A DNA stretch of 64,000 bases, from NCBI GenBank assembly GCA_963717195.1, contig CAVQVR010000017.1, forward strand, positions 71,611 to 135,610, in the 5' to 3' direction. The position numbers and the translations under genes were made by a program. The stretch comes from JACDAE01 sp963717195. Its GTDB lineage: Bacteria; Chloroflexota; Ktedonobacteria; Ktedonobacterales; Ktedonobacteraceae. Shown here piece after piece: positions 17,116 to 26,646 of this stretch. The notes below the pieces were generated by a model, which saw only the letters and a list, made by a program, of their open reading frames with translations, did no database searches and was not told where the DNA came from. Every line of letters begins with the position of its first letter. Positions within the stretch are counted from its first letter, which is position 1.

Positions 17116-17183
17116 ACGGGTGCATGGGGTCTGTTCTTAAACCAATCGCTGTTCGTCTCACCACCAATGATGAGGAACTACCA

Positions 17184-17933
17184 CTAACGGCGAATGAACG
17201 TAATGCCAGATCCGAGGCGGACCTGAATGTAGACAACTGAGTACGGATTGACCCCCCAGTTCATTGAACTGGCAACGATGGTTCCTCCATGAAGAATCCG
17301 TTCTACTACAGCAACATGTCCACCTCCATATGCTCCCTGAACCCAGGGCTGCATATCGACAATAGAACCTACACTTGGCCTGGCCGAGACGTTCCAGTGA
17401 AATTGATGCGCCCGAGCAGTCCACTGCCACGCCATCGCATTTGTACGCCATGGCACAAAATACCTATGTAACTGATAATAGCGCTGGTCAGCCCACCAGG
17501 TGCAAGCAGGGTAAGGAAAAACGTTACGATAACCAACCAGCGCTGAATTCCTCGCGAGAGCACGACGTTTATGTACAGAAGCGATATGCTTATTACCATG
17601 CCGCGACGCCGAAGCTCTACCAGGGATACAAATAACCTGGCTGGAATAAATTAAATTGGGGTGGGCGAGATGATTATGTGCCGCAAGCGTCGACCAACGC
17701 ACGTGGTACCGGAATGCAATTTCACTAAGTATGTCACCCCGAACTACTTTATATATACGGTCACCTCGTGAACAACGGTTACTTAAAGCATGAGCTGAAA
17801 CTCCATCAGTATAAGCTCCCAGTGTTAAGGCAACAGCCAATAACCCTGAAGCCGTCGCTATGCTTATTTTTATAAAGAAACGCGAGAGCTTATGATGCTG
17901 AAAGGACTTCCAGACGTATAGATGTGTTTGCAA
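17184..17933 (-). CDS. LysM-CHAP peptidoglycan hydrolase, exported
   Basis: 249 residues. The N-terminus has a hydrophobic export segment (about 21-42). A LysM domain follows (about 59-104: YKVVRGDILSEIAFRYHVRW...VICIPG) that binds glycan strands. The C-terminal CHAP amidase/endopeptidase domain has its catalytic cysteine at C144 in YPACTWWADQRY and histidine at H206 in GGHVAVVER. It acts in cell-wall remodelling outside the membrane. It stands alone. Confidence 0.9.
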   Translation of the reverse strand: MQTHLYVWKSFQHHKLSRFFIKISIATASGLLAVALTLGAYTDGVSAHALSNRCSRGDRIYKVVRGDILSEIAFRYHVRWSTLAAHNHLAHPNLIYSSQVICIPGRASASRHGNKHIASVHKRRALARNSALVGYRNVFPYPACTWWADQRYYQLHRYFVPWRTNAMAWQWTARAHQFHWNVSARPSVGSIVDMQPWVQGAYGGGHVAVVERILHGGTIVASSMNWGVNPYSVVYIQVRLGSGITFIRR

Positions 17934-18415
17934 CGTATCCTCTTTCGAATATACAACTTGCAGACCCCTGCAAACTGTTGTTTCTCTTTCACATAAATGT
18001 GCAAGATGCTATATCATTCGTAAATGCCACAATGGTATAGCGTCTAACAAATATGTAAATTGGGAACAGACGCATAATAATATGGTACACCTTGAATTAC
18101 TATGATACATTCTGATATACAACATAAAATATATATATAAATGTAAGAATATGTCCTCAATTAATAATAGTAGCTGCTGCTATGCTAAGAAACGGTTCAG
18201 GGGTTTCAAGTGTGAGGTAGCCTGATTGTTTTCTTTAGGAGGTCACTGAAAGAAGAAATTTGAAGGAAAAAAAGAGTGGGATGTGTGAATTGGCTTTGGT
18301 AGAGGCATCACCTTACGTGTGCATGGTTCCTGGCAATTGGCTCATCAGGCTATGAGCACACGCAAGGTGATGCCTCTACCAAAGGAATATACCATCAGAA
18401 TGGTACTACCAGCTA
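17934..18415. other. intergenic region with a type D palindrome
   Basis: 482 bp upstream of the LysM-CHAP gene. The first 300 bp are AT-rich and without recognised sites; the inverted repeat at 18295-18383 fills the rest. Confidence 0.5.
18295..18383. repeat. GTAGAGGC-type palindrome, type D
   Basis: Left arm TTTGGTAGAGGCATCACCTT and onward pairs with its complement at the right end, about 30 bp with one mismatch, loop about 28 nt. The inner arm (CACCTTRCGTG) is shared with 20303-20399 and with single arms at about 24492 and 46855. Confidence 0.88.
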
Positions 18416-18769
18416 TTACAAACGCTCTTTCCGCTTTTTTAAACTCTCCTGGGCCGTCTCCAGTTGATCAAAACTGGTAAGACCCTCCATTGAGGCATCG
18501 GGCATGGAGCGCAGTGGACTTTGTGTACCCGGTTCGCCCGTCTCCTGGTTGTAGCCCACTTCCTTGAATTGTTCGGAGCGAATGGCGTTTATCGATCTCG
18601 TTCCTGGAGCAGGAGGCGTTGAGCGCGGGCCAGGTTTCGAGGTCGGCCAATTGGGATATTGCGGCTTCATGCTCTCTTGAACAGCTTTGTTAGTAGCAGG
18701 TGTGCCTTCCTGAAGAGCTCTAACATCATCCTCAGGAGGCAGTGTCTGCGATGTTGGATTTTGCGTCAT
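18416..18769 (-). CDS. hypothetical hydrophilic protein
   Basis: 117 residues, rich in Pro, Ser, Thr and Gln, with no membrane segment, cysteine or recognised domain. Composition suggests a disordered small protein. No strong ribosome-binding site is visible. Coding status rests on length and isolation between intergenic repeats; the type D palindrome lies directly past its stop. A spurious call is possible. Confidence 0.5.
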   Translation of the reverse strand: MTQNPTSQTLPPEDDVRALQEGTPATNKAVQESMKPQYPNWPTSKPGPRSTPPAPGTRSINAIRSEQFKEVGYNQETGEPGTQSPLRSMPDASMEGLTSFDQLETAQESLKKRKERL

Positions 18770-19142
18770 CTATATAGTTCCCTGCACTTTCTTAACGTCT
18801 TCCTGTATCTTAGATTTCGCGTTTTCCCATATAGAAATCCTTGATAACTTCTATGTTCTATCAATGATACGCCAGTATATTGCAAGTAGTTTCTACTGAC
18901 GGGGGTTTACGCCAGACACAGAGATTGTCTCGTTAAATTTATTATACCATCAACAGGCTCTAAAGCCAGTTCTCCAGAGCCTGTTGGAAGACGAAAGCAG
19001 GTGATAGATCATGGATAGTACTTCAGTTTGTAGAGTACCTGAGACTTATGGTTTGTTCGTTACATAATATGAGAGGCTCGCTTTTCATGTATACTGTACA
19101 ACGTTTTGTGCATTAGAATTATTGAAATCTGGAGGGAATATA
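18770..19142. other. intergenic region with a hairpin
   Basis: 373 bp between divergent genes. It contains an 11-bp inverted repeat, CAACAGGCTCT / AGAGCCTGTTG, at 18951-18986 without a T run. No gene seen. Confidence 0.5.
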
Positions 19143-20183
19143 GTGAAAGTATTGATTACTGGAGCCACCGGCTTGCTTGGTGGACACTTGATAAAAGAGC
19201 TACAGGATCGTGGTGAGAGTATTCGCGCTCTGGTTCTACCTGTTGAAAATGCGGACAGGTTGCAGGCGCAGGGAGTAGAAGTGGTACGTGGTGATATCAC
19301 CGATGCCAGCACCCTCGCTCCTGCTGTGAAGGACATTGACCTTATTTTTCATCTCGCCGGTATGATGGGTGTGTGGCGTCCATTAGCAGACTATCGCCTG
19401 GTGAACGTTACCGGTTCAGAAAATTTATATAAAGCAGCGCAAGCCGCAAAAGTGCGGCGTTTTGTGCATACCAGCTCGCATACTGTTTATGGGCTCGGCT
19501 ATGGGCGTTTTATGACGGAGAATGACCCGCTACGACCTGATCCCGATCCTTATAGCCTGACTAAAGCGGAGGGGGATCGCCTGATGCGCCGCTTGATGCT
19601 CGGTAGCGATGTGGAGACCGTCATTATTCGTCCCGGCACTTTCTTTGGTCCTGGCGACCGCCTGCACTTTGGTCGTATGGCCCAGAAGGTGAAAGACGGT
19701 AAAGGTCTTATCATCGGCAAGGGCGATAATGCGCTTCCATTCTGTTATGTGACCGACGTGGTACAAGGCTTTCTGCTGGCAGCTTACCATAAAAATGCGC
19801 CCGGCAATGCCTACAACATCACTAATGACCGCCCTCTGAGTCAGTTAGAGATGTTCAACGAGATTGCTGATGCCGTGGATGGTAAACGACCGACCCTTCA
19901 TCTTCCCTATCTGCCCATTTATTATGGCAGTATCGTTGCTGAAAAGGGTGTCGCGCGTGTTACGCGTACCAAACCGATTGTGACACAGCTTGGCGCTCTG
20001 ATGTTTGGCTCCGATAATAAGCACAGCGTCGAGAAAGCGCGTCACGAACTGGGCTTCGAGCCGAAAGTAGACCTGCGCGAGGGCATTAAGCTGGCTGCGG
20101 AATGGTTTAATGCTGGCGGTATGCAGCAGCCCTCAGTCACACTGGCAAGTCAGAATGCTCCCCTGGCTGGTGCCGTGAAGTAG
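19143..20183 (+). CDS. NAD-dependent epimerase/dehydratase (extended SDR)
   Basis: 346 residues from the GTG at 19143, chosen because GGAGGG lies six bases upstream and the Rossmann motif starts at once (VKVLITGATGLLGGHL). The active-site YxxxK is Y137-K141 (PYSLTKAEGD), with the Ser/Thr site in HTSSHTVYG. The sequence resembles 3beta-hydroxysteroid dehydrogenase or dihydroflavonol-reductase-like SDRs rather than sugar-specific epimerases; the substrate is unknown. It is monocistronic. Confidence 0.88.
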   Translation: MKVLITGATGLLGGHLIKELQDRGESIRALVLPVENADRLQAQGVEVVRGDITDASTLAPAVKDIDLIFHLAGMMGVWRPLADYRLVNVTGSENLYKAAQAAKVRRFVHTSSHTVYGLGYGRFMTENDPLRPDPDPYSLTKAEGDRLMRRLMLGSDVETVIIRPGTFFGPGDRLHFGRMAQKVKDGKGLIIGKGDNALPFCYVTDVVQGFLLAAYHKNAPGNAYNITNDRPLSQLEMFNEIADAVDGKRPTLHLPYLPIYYGSIVAEKGVARVTRTKPIVTQLGALMFGSDNKHSVEKARHELGFEPKVDLREGIKLAAEWFNAGGMQQPSVTLASQNAPLAGAVK

Positions 20184-20302
20184 CTAATAATCAACGACCC
20201 CGCTTGATAGCTATTTACGCTCTCCTCATTGTTTTGACCTTGAAACGGCTCTCCGTCCATATAGGGGAATAAGCGTAGGAGGGCTCTCCATCCTTTAGAG
20301 GG

Positions 20303-20399
20303 AATAGGCATAGGGGCGTCACCTTGCGTGCGCCCGCTTGCCTGAGAACATTGCTCATCAGAAGGCGGGCGCACGCAAGGTGACGCCCCTATGCCTATT
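20303..20399. repeat. TAGGGGC palindrome, type D
   Basis: Arms of about 37 bp starting AATAGGCATAGGGGCGTCAC, nearly perfect, with a 22-nt loop. It lies in the 486-bp space between the epimerase and the 190-residue protein; nothing else is recognised there. Confidence 0.9.
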
Positions 20400-20669
20400 A
20401 CGACTAAGAAAAGGTGAGCCATTCTTCCCATGAGAATGGATGCCATGGCTCTCTCCTGCGAACCGTTTGCTGGATGAGCGTTAATTGCTCCTGGATATGA
20501 TCAAGATCACGAGCCAAATGTATTATGCATCAGGAATGAGCATAAACGGATGTGCCCTACCTCAACCATTCGGTTCTTTTGGGAACTCTTTGCGTTTATG
20601 ATGCGTAGATAGTATATAACGGGAAATGTTTATTCCTGGATATTTGCTTACGTATACCTGGAGGAAAAA

Positions 20670-21242
20670 ATGGCAAATAGTGATTTCAGGCAAGTTATCG
20701 TTGACCATCTATCTGTACCTGCTGTAACGGTCTCAGATAAACCATCTGGCAGTGGTTGGCGTGCCATAGTCTCCAGAGGTGGCATAGGAGCGCGACCAGA
20801 GACGATACAATTTGGCAAACAATGCGCTATTCCAGGCAAGATAGTTCAGTTTGTAACATTCGAAGATATGCAGGGAATGAAGAATCACTTTACATATTAC
20901 CTTGTACAGGACGATGAGGGGATGTGGAAATTTGTGGGTGGTGCAGGTGGAGGTGATGGTGACAGAAAAATGATACGAGAGCATCCTTGGGCCAATTTAG
21001 GGGGTGGTGGCTGGCCTGATCACTTCTACGCTGGTGGTCCTGTGATTGATAACGGGCTGGATATTGTACGTGTGCGCCTGATCGCTAACAATGGGACGAT
21101 ACTGGAGGATACTGTGCAGGATGGTGTCGTGCTTTTTGTGACTGATGCTAAAGTAGAATTGCCGCTACAGGCTGAATTGTATGATCGAGAAGATAGGCTT
21201 GTTAGTGGTCATAAGGTCTTTAACCACAAACCGATTCAGTAG
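20670..21242 (+). CDS. hypothetical protein, 190 aa
   Basis: A soluble, Gly- and Asp-rich protein with no recognised family. The N-terminal half alternates short hydrophobic strands with polar loops, and a GGAGGGDGD stretch lies near residue 90. The C-terminal part (IVRVRLIANNGTILEDTVQDGVVLF) looks like a beta-sandwich. GGAGG lies just upstream of the ATG and a clear terminator follows, which supports a real, singly transcribed gene. Confidence 0.7.
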   Translation: MANSDFRQVIVDHLSVPAVTVSDKPSGSGWRAIVSRGGIGARPETIQFGKQCAIPGKIVQFVTFEDMQGMKNHFTYYLVQDDEGMWKFVGGAGGGDGDRKMIREHPWANLGGGGWPDHFYAGGPVIDNGLDIVRVRLIANNGTILEDTVQDGVVLFVTDAKVELPLQAELYDREDRLVSGHKVFNHKPIQ

Positions 21243-21248
21243 AATAAA

Positions 21249-21299
21249 AGCGGATACACAACAGCGACTGTTCTTCCCTTTGTGTATTCGCTTCTCTTT
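21249..21299 (+). terminator. intrinsic terminator
   Basis: AGCGGATACACAA / TTGTGTATTCGCT (13 bp, one G-T pair) with an 18-nt loop, followed by TCTCTTT. It is directly after the 190-residue protein. The remaining 220 bp to the zinc-ribbon gene hold nothing I recognise. Confidence 0.75.
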
Positions 21300-21519
21300 G
21301 CCTGTTCAGTTATGCGGTTCCTGACAGGGCAAAAACTTGAGTATCGGCTCACGCAGCGGCATCAATTTGCAGTGGTTGTCCCGACTCTAGAATGTGCACC
21401 GCTGTTCGTGCGAGGAGCGTATTTTTCCTGCTTATCTGTCGCGATGACATTGGTCACATGAGATCGGACGCTGCTTTCTACGTAAAAGAAATGTTCCGAA
21501 ATTCAGCAATTATCAACAT

Positions 21520-21795
21520 CTATTCAGCCGTGGTACTCACCTTTTTACCTGCACCCTTGAAACCAAATTTCTTGATTGTCGTACGCAGCCAGTTCGCAGT
21601 CGGCCCATCGTCGATCTTCTTGCTGGTTTCTACCAGGAACGGAGCACTCTGGGGACGCGTTGGCAATTTATTCGCCTCACGCAATGCCGCCAGTTCGTTA
21701 TAGTGCTGGTAGGCCCAGTACATATTCACGCGACAACTCTTACAATTCTTGCTGTCGTCATCATTCATTGTTCCGCATTGAGGACACTCGGTCAT
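21520..21795 (-). CDS. small zinc-ribbon protein
   Basis: 91 residues. The N-terminus is a zinc ribbon, C4, C7, C18, C21 (CPQCGTMNDDDSKNCKSCRVNM). The rest is a basic tail ending GFKGAGKKVSTTAE. It resembles short zinc-ribbon proteins common in Ktedonobacteria. It lies immediately downstream of the broken response regulator on the same strand, 55 bp after its LuxR domain, and may be co-transcribed. Confidence 0.7.
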   Translation of the reverse strand: MTECPQCGTMNDDDSKNCKSCRVNMYWAYQHYNELAALREANKLPTRPQSAPFLVETSKKIDDGPTANWLRTTIKKFGFKGAGKKVSTTAE

Positions 21796-21849
21796 ATGTT
21801 TTCTCCCATAATCGCTGTAGGTGGTGCTTTTTCAGGGTACTGAAATTAT

Positions 21850-22744
21850 TTAAATCAGGCCCATACGCATAGCTTCGGCTACTGCCTGTGCCCGGTCGCT
21901 TGCCTGTAATTTACGATAGATATCTTGCATCTTACGCTTCACAGTCACTTCACTCCAGAACTGGCGTGAAGCAATTTCTTTGTTGCTATGTCCTTCTGCC
22001 GCCTGTCGTATCAGTTCGATCTCCAACTCTGTAAGACCAGAACGGCTACGCTCCTGTTCTTTCGTCAGGCGGCTAAACTCTGCTCAGGACCTGTGTGACG
22101 GCATGCGGCTCACCGATTACACGCTCACCTTTGTATATCGCACGCAATGCTGCCAGCACGTCATCGAGTGGTAGAGATTTTTGCAGATATCCATGTACAC
22201 CAATGCGCATGGCACGCAGAAGATAATCTTCTTCAGTAACACCTGTAAAAATCACGATGCGTGTGTCTGAAGAGGCTCTTTGCAATTGCTGGGCCAAGTC
22301 TAATCCATTGGCTCTCCCCAGGAAAATATCAAGCAGAACGATATCAGGTTTTAACTGGCGAGCAAGCGTAATTGCTTCATTGCTGTTATCGGTCTGCCCG
22401 ACAACTTCAAAGTCTTTTTCTTCCGCCAGAATTGTGCACATACCTTTGCGCACGACATCATGATCATCAACTACCAGGATGCGGATGCGCGTTTCACTAC
22501 AAATTTCTTCCCTTTGCTCCTGTTGCGTTTGTTCTGGCTGAGAAGTACTCTGAGATGTTAAAACTCTCGCTTCTACCTTCTCCACGTCAATTCCCTGCTT
22601 TCCTTTATATATGAAGTCAGATACATCATTGTACGCCTCCTGAATTTCATGTGTGATGAGGGCAATATATAAAATGGAGATACTTCCATCTTGAGAAGGT
22701 AAAAATGTGGACATCATAGCAGCTCCGCTCCATTCTACATACAC
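21850..22744 (-). pseudogene. NarL/LuxR-type response regulator, split by a frameshift
   Basis: The first frame (22744-22073) encodes an N-terminal extension of about 85 residues and a complete receiver domain: ILVVDDHDVVRKGM, phospho-acceptor Asp in DIVLLDIFLG, the Thr in VIFTG, and Lys in YLQKSLP. It stops at a TAG at 22073. The next frame carries, without a start codon, LTELEIELIRQAAEGHSNKE and QASDRAQAVAEAMRMGLI, the LuxR DNA-binding helix-turn-helix, ending at 21850. Reading GTTT as GTT restores one frame (VSRLTKEQERS). The likely start is the ATG at 22717. No sensor kinase is adjacent. Confidence 0.85.
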
Positions 22745-22947
22745 ATATTACATGTATCATTTCTCTGTTTACTACATGGCCAGTTCAAATAGAGAGTGTT
22801 TCCTCCCTGACTATTGAACGATAAACACAGACTTTCTTCTATTTGACTAGTATTTATTTCCTAAACAAATAGGAGTTGTAGTAATTATGATACGTGCTGC
22901 TACACTATCAACCTTCATACGATCCCTACCAGAACGGCCCCTTCCCA

Positions 22948-22974
22948 TTGTAGGGGCGCCGTTTACAAGCCCAT
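22948..22974. repeat. single GTAGGGGC arm, type B
   Basis: GTAGGGGCGCCGTTTACAAGC followed by CC, one arm only, 3' of the radical SAM gene. The same arm is part of a full palindrome at 31364-31428. Confidence 0.75.
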
Positions 22975-22985
22975 GCCGGCCCGTT

Positions 22986-24185
22986 TTATACCTCAACTTC
23001 CACTGGTTCCTCAGAATGAGTTTCGTGTGCTGCATTAATCACTGGCAGGGTCCGTATCTTAGACGATTTGCCTTTATTGCCAGTCAATGCAGAACTGATA
23101 ATGCCACCTGCGACGTTCATGCCTACGCGGGCCACCGTTGGCGTATGGCAGAGCATATTGGTATAAGATGCATTTGCCAGCGGACAATAACATTCGCCAG
23201 CTTTGATACTACGCCGCATATTATTGGCTTCGGCTGTGTTCCATACAGAACTGAAGTCGTAGTTGTGGTCGCGCAGGTTTCCAATCGACTCAGCACGAAT
23301 ACAGCAAGTCCATACATCGCCGTTAGGAGCGATCTGTGCCGATGCAATGCCCGCGAGGCAAGGAATGATCTGGCGCTTCTCGGTCAGTGTGCGCTTAACG
23401 ATATCATAGTAGCGATCACGAAATGACTGAGTGATGCGCTCAATTGTTCCGTCGTACTTTGCCGTGCGAATATCTTCTTGCAGACCTTCAATCACAGGCT
23501 GGTACTTATTGATGGGGGGCGTAATGCCCATACCGACGGTATCAAGCTCGACGCGTTCTTCCGCAATCTCGCTGATGAAATTGTCTGGCTGGAGTTCGTT
23601 ACGTACAAAGCTATGGATATTGTCGAATTCATCGATATTGAAATTAGAGATAACGGTATGTATGCCGAGCGTAAAGTTTTTGTAGCGTCCCTTGAGTTCC
23701 TTGAGTCCCGCGTATGTACGCATAGCACGCTCGAAGTTGCCTTTGACGCCGCGTACACGGTCATGGTTTTCACCAACGCCGTCCAGCGAAAGATTGACGA
23801 TAACATCAGATGTAGGGGCGGCTTGCAGAACGCGTTCGATGCGACCGGGGATAATCTTATCCTGAATACCATTGGTAGGAATATTAATGACGCCCGGACG
23901 GCAATATTTATAAGCCAATCCGATCATTTCCGGCAGATCCTTACGTAGCGTTGGTTCGCCACCGCTAAAGGTGAACCAGTAGGCGGCGCGTCCGACCGAT
24001 GCAAATGTCTTTTCGTATTCTTCTAACGTAAAATCATCATTGGGACGTTGCCATACATTGCATGTTTTACAGCGAGAATTGCAGCGATAGCTTACGCTTA
24101 TGGTCAGATTCATCGGAAGAGCAAGGGGCTTTCCAAGTGCATATGACGCTTGCATTTTCGCAATTTTAGGTAGGACTTCTAGCAT
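22986..24185 (-). CDS. radical SAM protein with SPASM-like C-terminus
   Basis: 399 residues. The radical SAM motif CNSRCKTC places C35, C39 and C42 for the [4Fe-4S] cluster that cleaves S-adenosylmethionine. FTFSGGEPTLRKDLPEM and VNLSLDGVGENHDRVRG are the SAM-binding strands. The C-terminal part has CLAGIASAQIAPNGDVWTCC and GECYCPLANASYTNMLC, a cysteine pattern like SPASM/twitch domains that hold extra clusters. Such enzymes modify peptides, sugars or lipids; no precursor peptide or partner is adjacent, so the substrate is open. AAGGAAAA precedes the ATG. Confidence 0.88.
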   Translation of the reverse strand: MLEVLPKIAKMQASYALGKPLALPMNLTISVSYRCNSRCKTCNVWQRPNDDFTLEEYEKTFASVGRAAYWFTFSGGEPTLRKDLPEMIGLAYKYCRPGVINIPTNGIQDKIIPGRIERVLQAAPTSDVIVNLSLDGVGENHDRVRGVKGNFERAMRTYAGLKELKGRYKNFTLGIHTVISNFNIDEFDNIHSFVRNELQPDNFISEIAEERVELDTVGMGITPPINKYQPVIEGLQEDIRTAKYDGTIERITQSFRDRYYDIVKRTLTEKRQIIPCLAGIASAQIAPNGDVWTCCIRAESIGNLRDHNYDFSSVWNTAEANNMRRSIKAGECYCPLANASYTNMLCHTPTVARVGMNVAGGIISSALTGNKGKSSKIRTLPVINAAHETHSEEPVEVEV

Positions 24186-24534
24186 GTGTGTTTTCCTTAT
24201 ACTGTATAGAATGGTGCCTCACGGTCTAGTGTATAGAGGCTTGTACCTCATCACAAGAGACTATGGTATACCCGGGCGCATACTATGGTATCTAGAAATG
24301 TAAACGTGAACGGGCTTATAAATCGCGCCCCTACACCATAGGGAGCACCCCTACAACAGGAATGGGCCTTTTCCCACAGCTATATTTCTGCTATGCTACT
24401 TCTCAAAGCAAAAGTACCTCTCGTTTCCGCTTTTTGGTAGACCGGAAGAATATAATAGTAGGAGCCACAAAAGCGAAACCACCGAAGCAGGCGTACGCAA
24501 GGTGACGCCCTTTACGTTACTTTTGGGGGGATAT
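24186..24534. other. intergenic region with repeat arms
   Basis: Contains a diverged type B arm (about 24310-24335, ending cgcccctac) and a type D arm (about 24488-24512) that runs up to the ribosome-binding site of the sigma-like gene. No gene seen. Confidence 0.55.
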
Positions 24535-25287
24535 ATGATCGACCTGAGTGATCCTACGCTCGATGAGCGGCTGCGTCGTCGGACACCCGAGGGGCGATAC
24601 GAGATAAGTGAGATTGAACTTGTTATAAATATTCGACAGTTGAAGGGGCAAGGGAACATGGCCGGGGTGCAGCAACTTTCTACCGTGTTGCTGTACCGTT
24701 GTGCACCAGCTTTTCAACGCCATTCGCAGGGATTGCGCCATCGTCCTGAACTGCGCGAAGAGGTCATCGCCAATATGGGTGAGCACCTGGTGCGCGAGGC
24801 CCAGGACCCTGATGAAGTATTTATGACACAGAATTTCGTTCATTATCTGCGCTGTCTCTGTGCCGACGAGTTTAATCGTGTATTGCGTCAGGAAGGATTG
24901 TACTACCGGCGCGACGAGGAGGGACGACCGTCTGGGCGTCCTCAGCATGTTCCACGTGCGCTGGTAGAGTCACTGCGACCAGCTGCACCGGATGATGAGG
25001 GAACGCAAGTGGCGGATGTGGCCGATCCGAATGACCAGTACGAAGAGATGCATGCTGAAGACGAAAGCATGCGTATCCTGACCTATCTGCATGATCCACT
25101 GGACCGCATGATTATGGTTCTGCGGGCTATCGAGGGCATGAAATGGGATGATATCGCAGTTGTCTGCAAGCGTACAGAGCGCACTGTACGTTTACGTTAT
25201 GAACGTGCCCGTAGCTACCTGCGCGAATGTATCAACAAAGAACAACATAATATAGCTTACACACCTATACACCCGTCACACCTGTAG
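24535..25287 (+). CDS. sigma-70-like (ECF-type) factor
   Basis: 250 residues from the ATG at 24535, which has GGGGGGAT just upstream; an in-frame ATG at 24502 lies inside repeat sequence. The C-terminal part (about 185-235: HDPLDRMIMVLRAIEGMKWD...CKRTERTVRLRYERARSYL) is a sigma region-4-like helix-turn-helix. The N-terminal half is helical with DEVFMTQNFVHYLRCLCADEF in the place of region 2, but conserved -10-binding residues are not evident. It is a divergent family of the kind abundant in Ktedonobacteria. The XRE gene starts 35 bp downstream. Confidence 0.7.
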   Translation: MIDLSDPTLDERLRRRTPEGRYEISEIELVINIRQLKGQGNMAGVQQLSTVLLYRCAPAFQRHSQGLRHRPELREEVIANMGEHLVREAQDPDEVFMTQNFVHYLRCLCADEFNRVLRQEGLYYRRDEEGRPSGRPQHVPRALVESLRPAAPDDEGTQVADVADPNDQYEEMHAEDESMRILTYLHDPLDRMIMVLRAIEGMKWDDIAVVCKRTERTVRLRYERARSYLRECINKEQHNIAYTPIHPSHL

Positions 25288-25322
25288 CATAACAGTAGTA
25301 AGGGACAGAAAGGCATAAACAG

Positions 25323-25916
25323 ATGAATACTCCCGAAGTGCAGGGTCTGAAAATGGCATGGCTGGCAGCGAAAGAGGCTGGCGATACTCCCACTCAATTC
25401 AGCCTGCTACGCGATCATCCGGGGGAACAGGCGGCATTGATTGATTTTATTGCCGCCTATCATGCCACCGTTGGAATACAACTGGCAGAAGATCAGGACA
25501 AATTATCAGCGTTAACGCAGCGTGCCTGCCAGAGTGCCTTAGAGCGTGTTTTTGCGCCACAACTGGTTGCCGCCAGCCTGGTTGAATTACGCAAGAGTCG
25601 CAACATGAGCAAGGTCGATGTTGCGCAGGGTCTGCGCCTGAGCGTCGATGTATGGAACAAATTTGAGGCGGGGGCCATTGAAATGGTCAGCCTCAGCCAG
25701 CGTCAACTGGAGCGGCTGGCACGTTTCTTCCAGGTCAGTGTCGAGCAGTTCGGCAATTTATTGAATAGTAGCCAGCCTGCGGTGAGTATGAATCGCCGCC
25801 AGACACGCGGTGCATCGCGTAGCCAGCGGCAGGGACCCCAGAAGCAGAGCTTTACAGACGCTATTGAGCGTAGCGCTATGTCGAAGGAGGATAAGAGCTT
25901 CTGGCTGGAGAAATAG
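25323..25916 (+). CDS. XRE-type HTH protein, partner of the sigma-like factor
   Basis: 197 residues. The helix-turn-helix is internal (about 82-140: LVELRKSRNMSKVDVAQGLRL...LERLARFFQVSVEQF). The first 80 residues are a helical region (KMAWLAAKEAGDTPTQFSLL, CQSALERVF), and the tail is basic and low-complexity. There is no membrane segment, so it is not a classical anti-sigma factor. Its position 35 bp after the sigma-like gene suggests joint regulation. Its 3' end overlaps the convergent methyltransferase gene by 41 bp. Confidence 0.75.
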   Translation: MNTPEVQGLKMAWLAAKEAGDTPTQFSLLRDHPGEQAALIDFIAAYHATVGIQLAEDQDKLSALTQRACQSALERVFAPQLVAASLVELRKSRNMSKVDVAQGLRLSVDVWNKFEAGAIEMVSLSQRQLERLARFFQVSVEQFGNLLNSSQPAVSMNRRQTRGASRSQRQGPQKQSFTDAIERSAMSKEDKSFWLEK

Positions 25917-26646
25917 GTTGTTCCTTTGTTGCATAACCGACATAGGAAACACCTCTGAACCAACCAGGAGCAAGTGTCAGGCGTCCTTTCCTGAGCGCGG
26001 GCATAAAACCAGTCATCTCGTGTACTTTGAGGCCATTTTTCACAAGAAGCGCCTGTAATTCGGCTGGCTTGATAAAGCCGGAATAGTTGTGCAATCCAGG
26101 AACCAGGCCGTTCTTCTGAAAAAAGCGTTCGCCGATCCAGAGTAGTGCGATGCGTGCCAGGAGTGTGCGATTGATAGTATCAAAAATAAAGATGCCTTCT
26201 GGAGCCAGCACGCGTGCAATTTCTTTGATCGTTGCCGCCAGATCGCTGACATGCTCCAATACGTCCATGCAGACGATGACCGAGAAACTGCCAGCGGCGT
26301 AAGGAAGCGACTCAGCATAACCATGTTGTAAATAGACGATATGTCCCAGTCCGCTACGCCTGGTGTGAACACGTGCAGTCTGGAGAGCGTCCTGGGAAGG
26401 GTCGATGCCTACGATAATTGTGCCGCGTTGTGCCAACTCTTCACTCATCAGGCCACCACCGCAACCGATCTCCAGTATTTCCTGCTGCCCCAGAGCCTCT
26501 CTGCCGAAGATCCTATCTACGCGGGACTCGATATAATCGCAGCGTTCGCTGGTGATAGTGTGCAGGAGATTGTGCTGATCCCACCAGTTGTAGGCGTTAA
26601 ATATCTCTGCCTGAGAATGTTTTTGCAATCCTTGCAATTTGACCAT
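25876..26646 (-). CDS. class I SAM-dependent methyltransferase, UbiG-like
   Basis: About 256 residues. Motif I is EILEIGCGGGLMSEELA (about 56-72), with an acidic GIDPSQ after it and the post-motifs VIVCMDVLEHV and RVLAPEGIFIFDTINRT. The overall order and the late FIKPAELQALL resemble UbiG-type O-methyltransferases of quinone synthesis, although small-molecule methyltransferases of other pathways look alike. The start is the ATG at 26646 or the GTG two codons upstream; AGGCAGG precedes both. No other quinone gene is nearby. Confidence 0.82.
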   Translation of the reverse strand: MVKLQGLQKHSQAEIFNAYNWWDQHNLLHTITSERCDYIESRVDRIFGREALGQQEILEIGCGGGLMSEELAQRGTIIVGIDPSQDALQTARVHTRRSGLGHIVYLQHGYAESLPYAAGSFSVIVCMDVLEHVSDLAATIKEIARVLAPEGIFIFDTINRTLLARIALLWIGERFFQKNGLVPGLHNYSGFIKPAELQALLVKNGLKVHEMTGFMPALRKGRLTLAPGWFRGVSYVGYATKEQPISPARSSYPPST

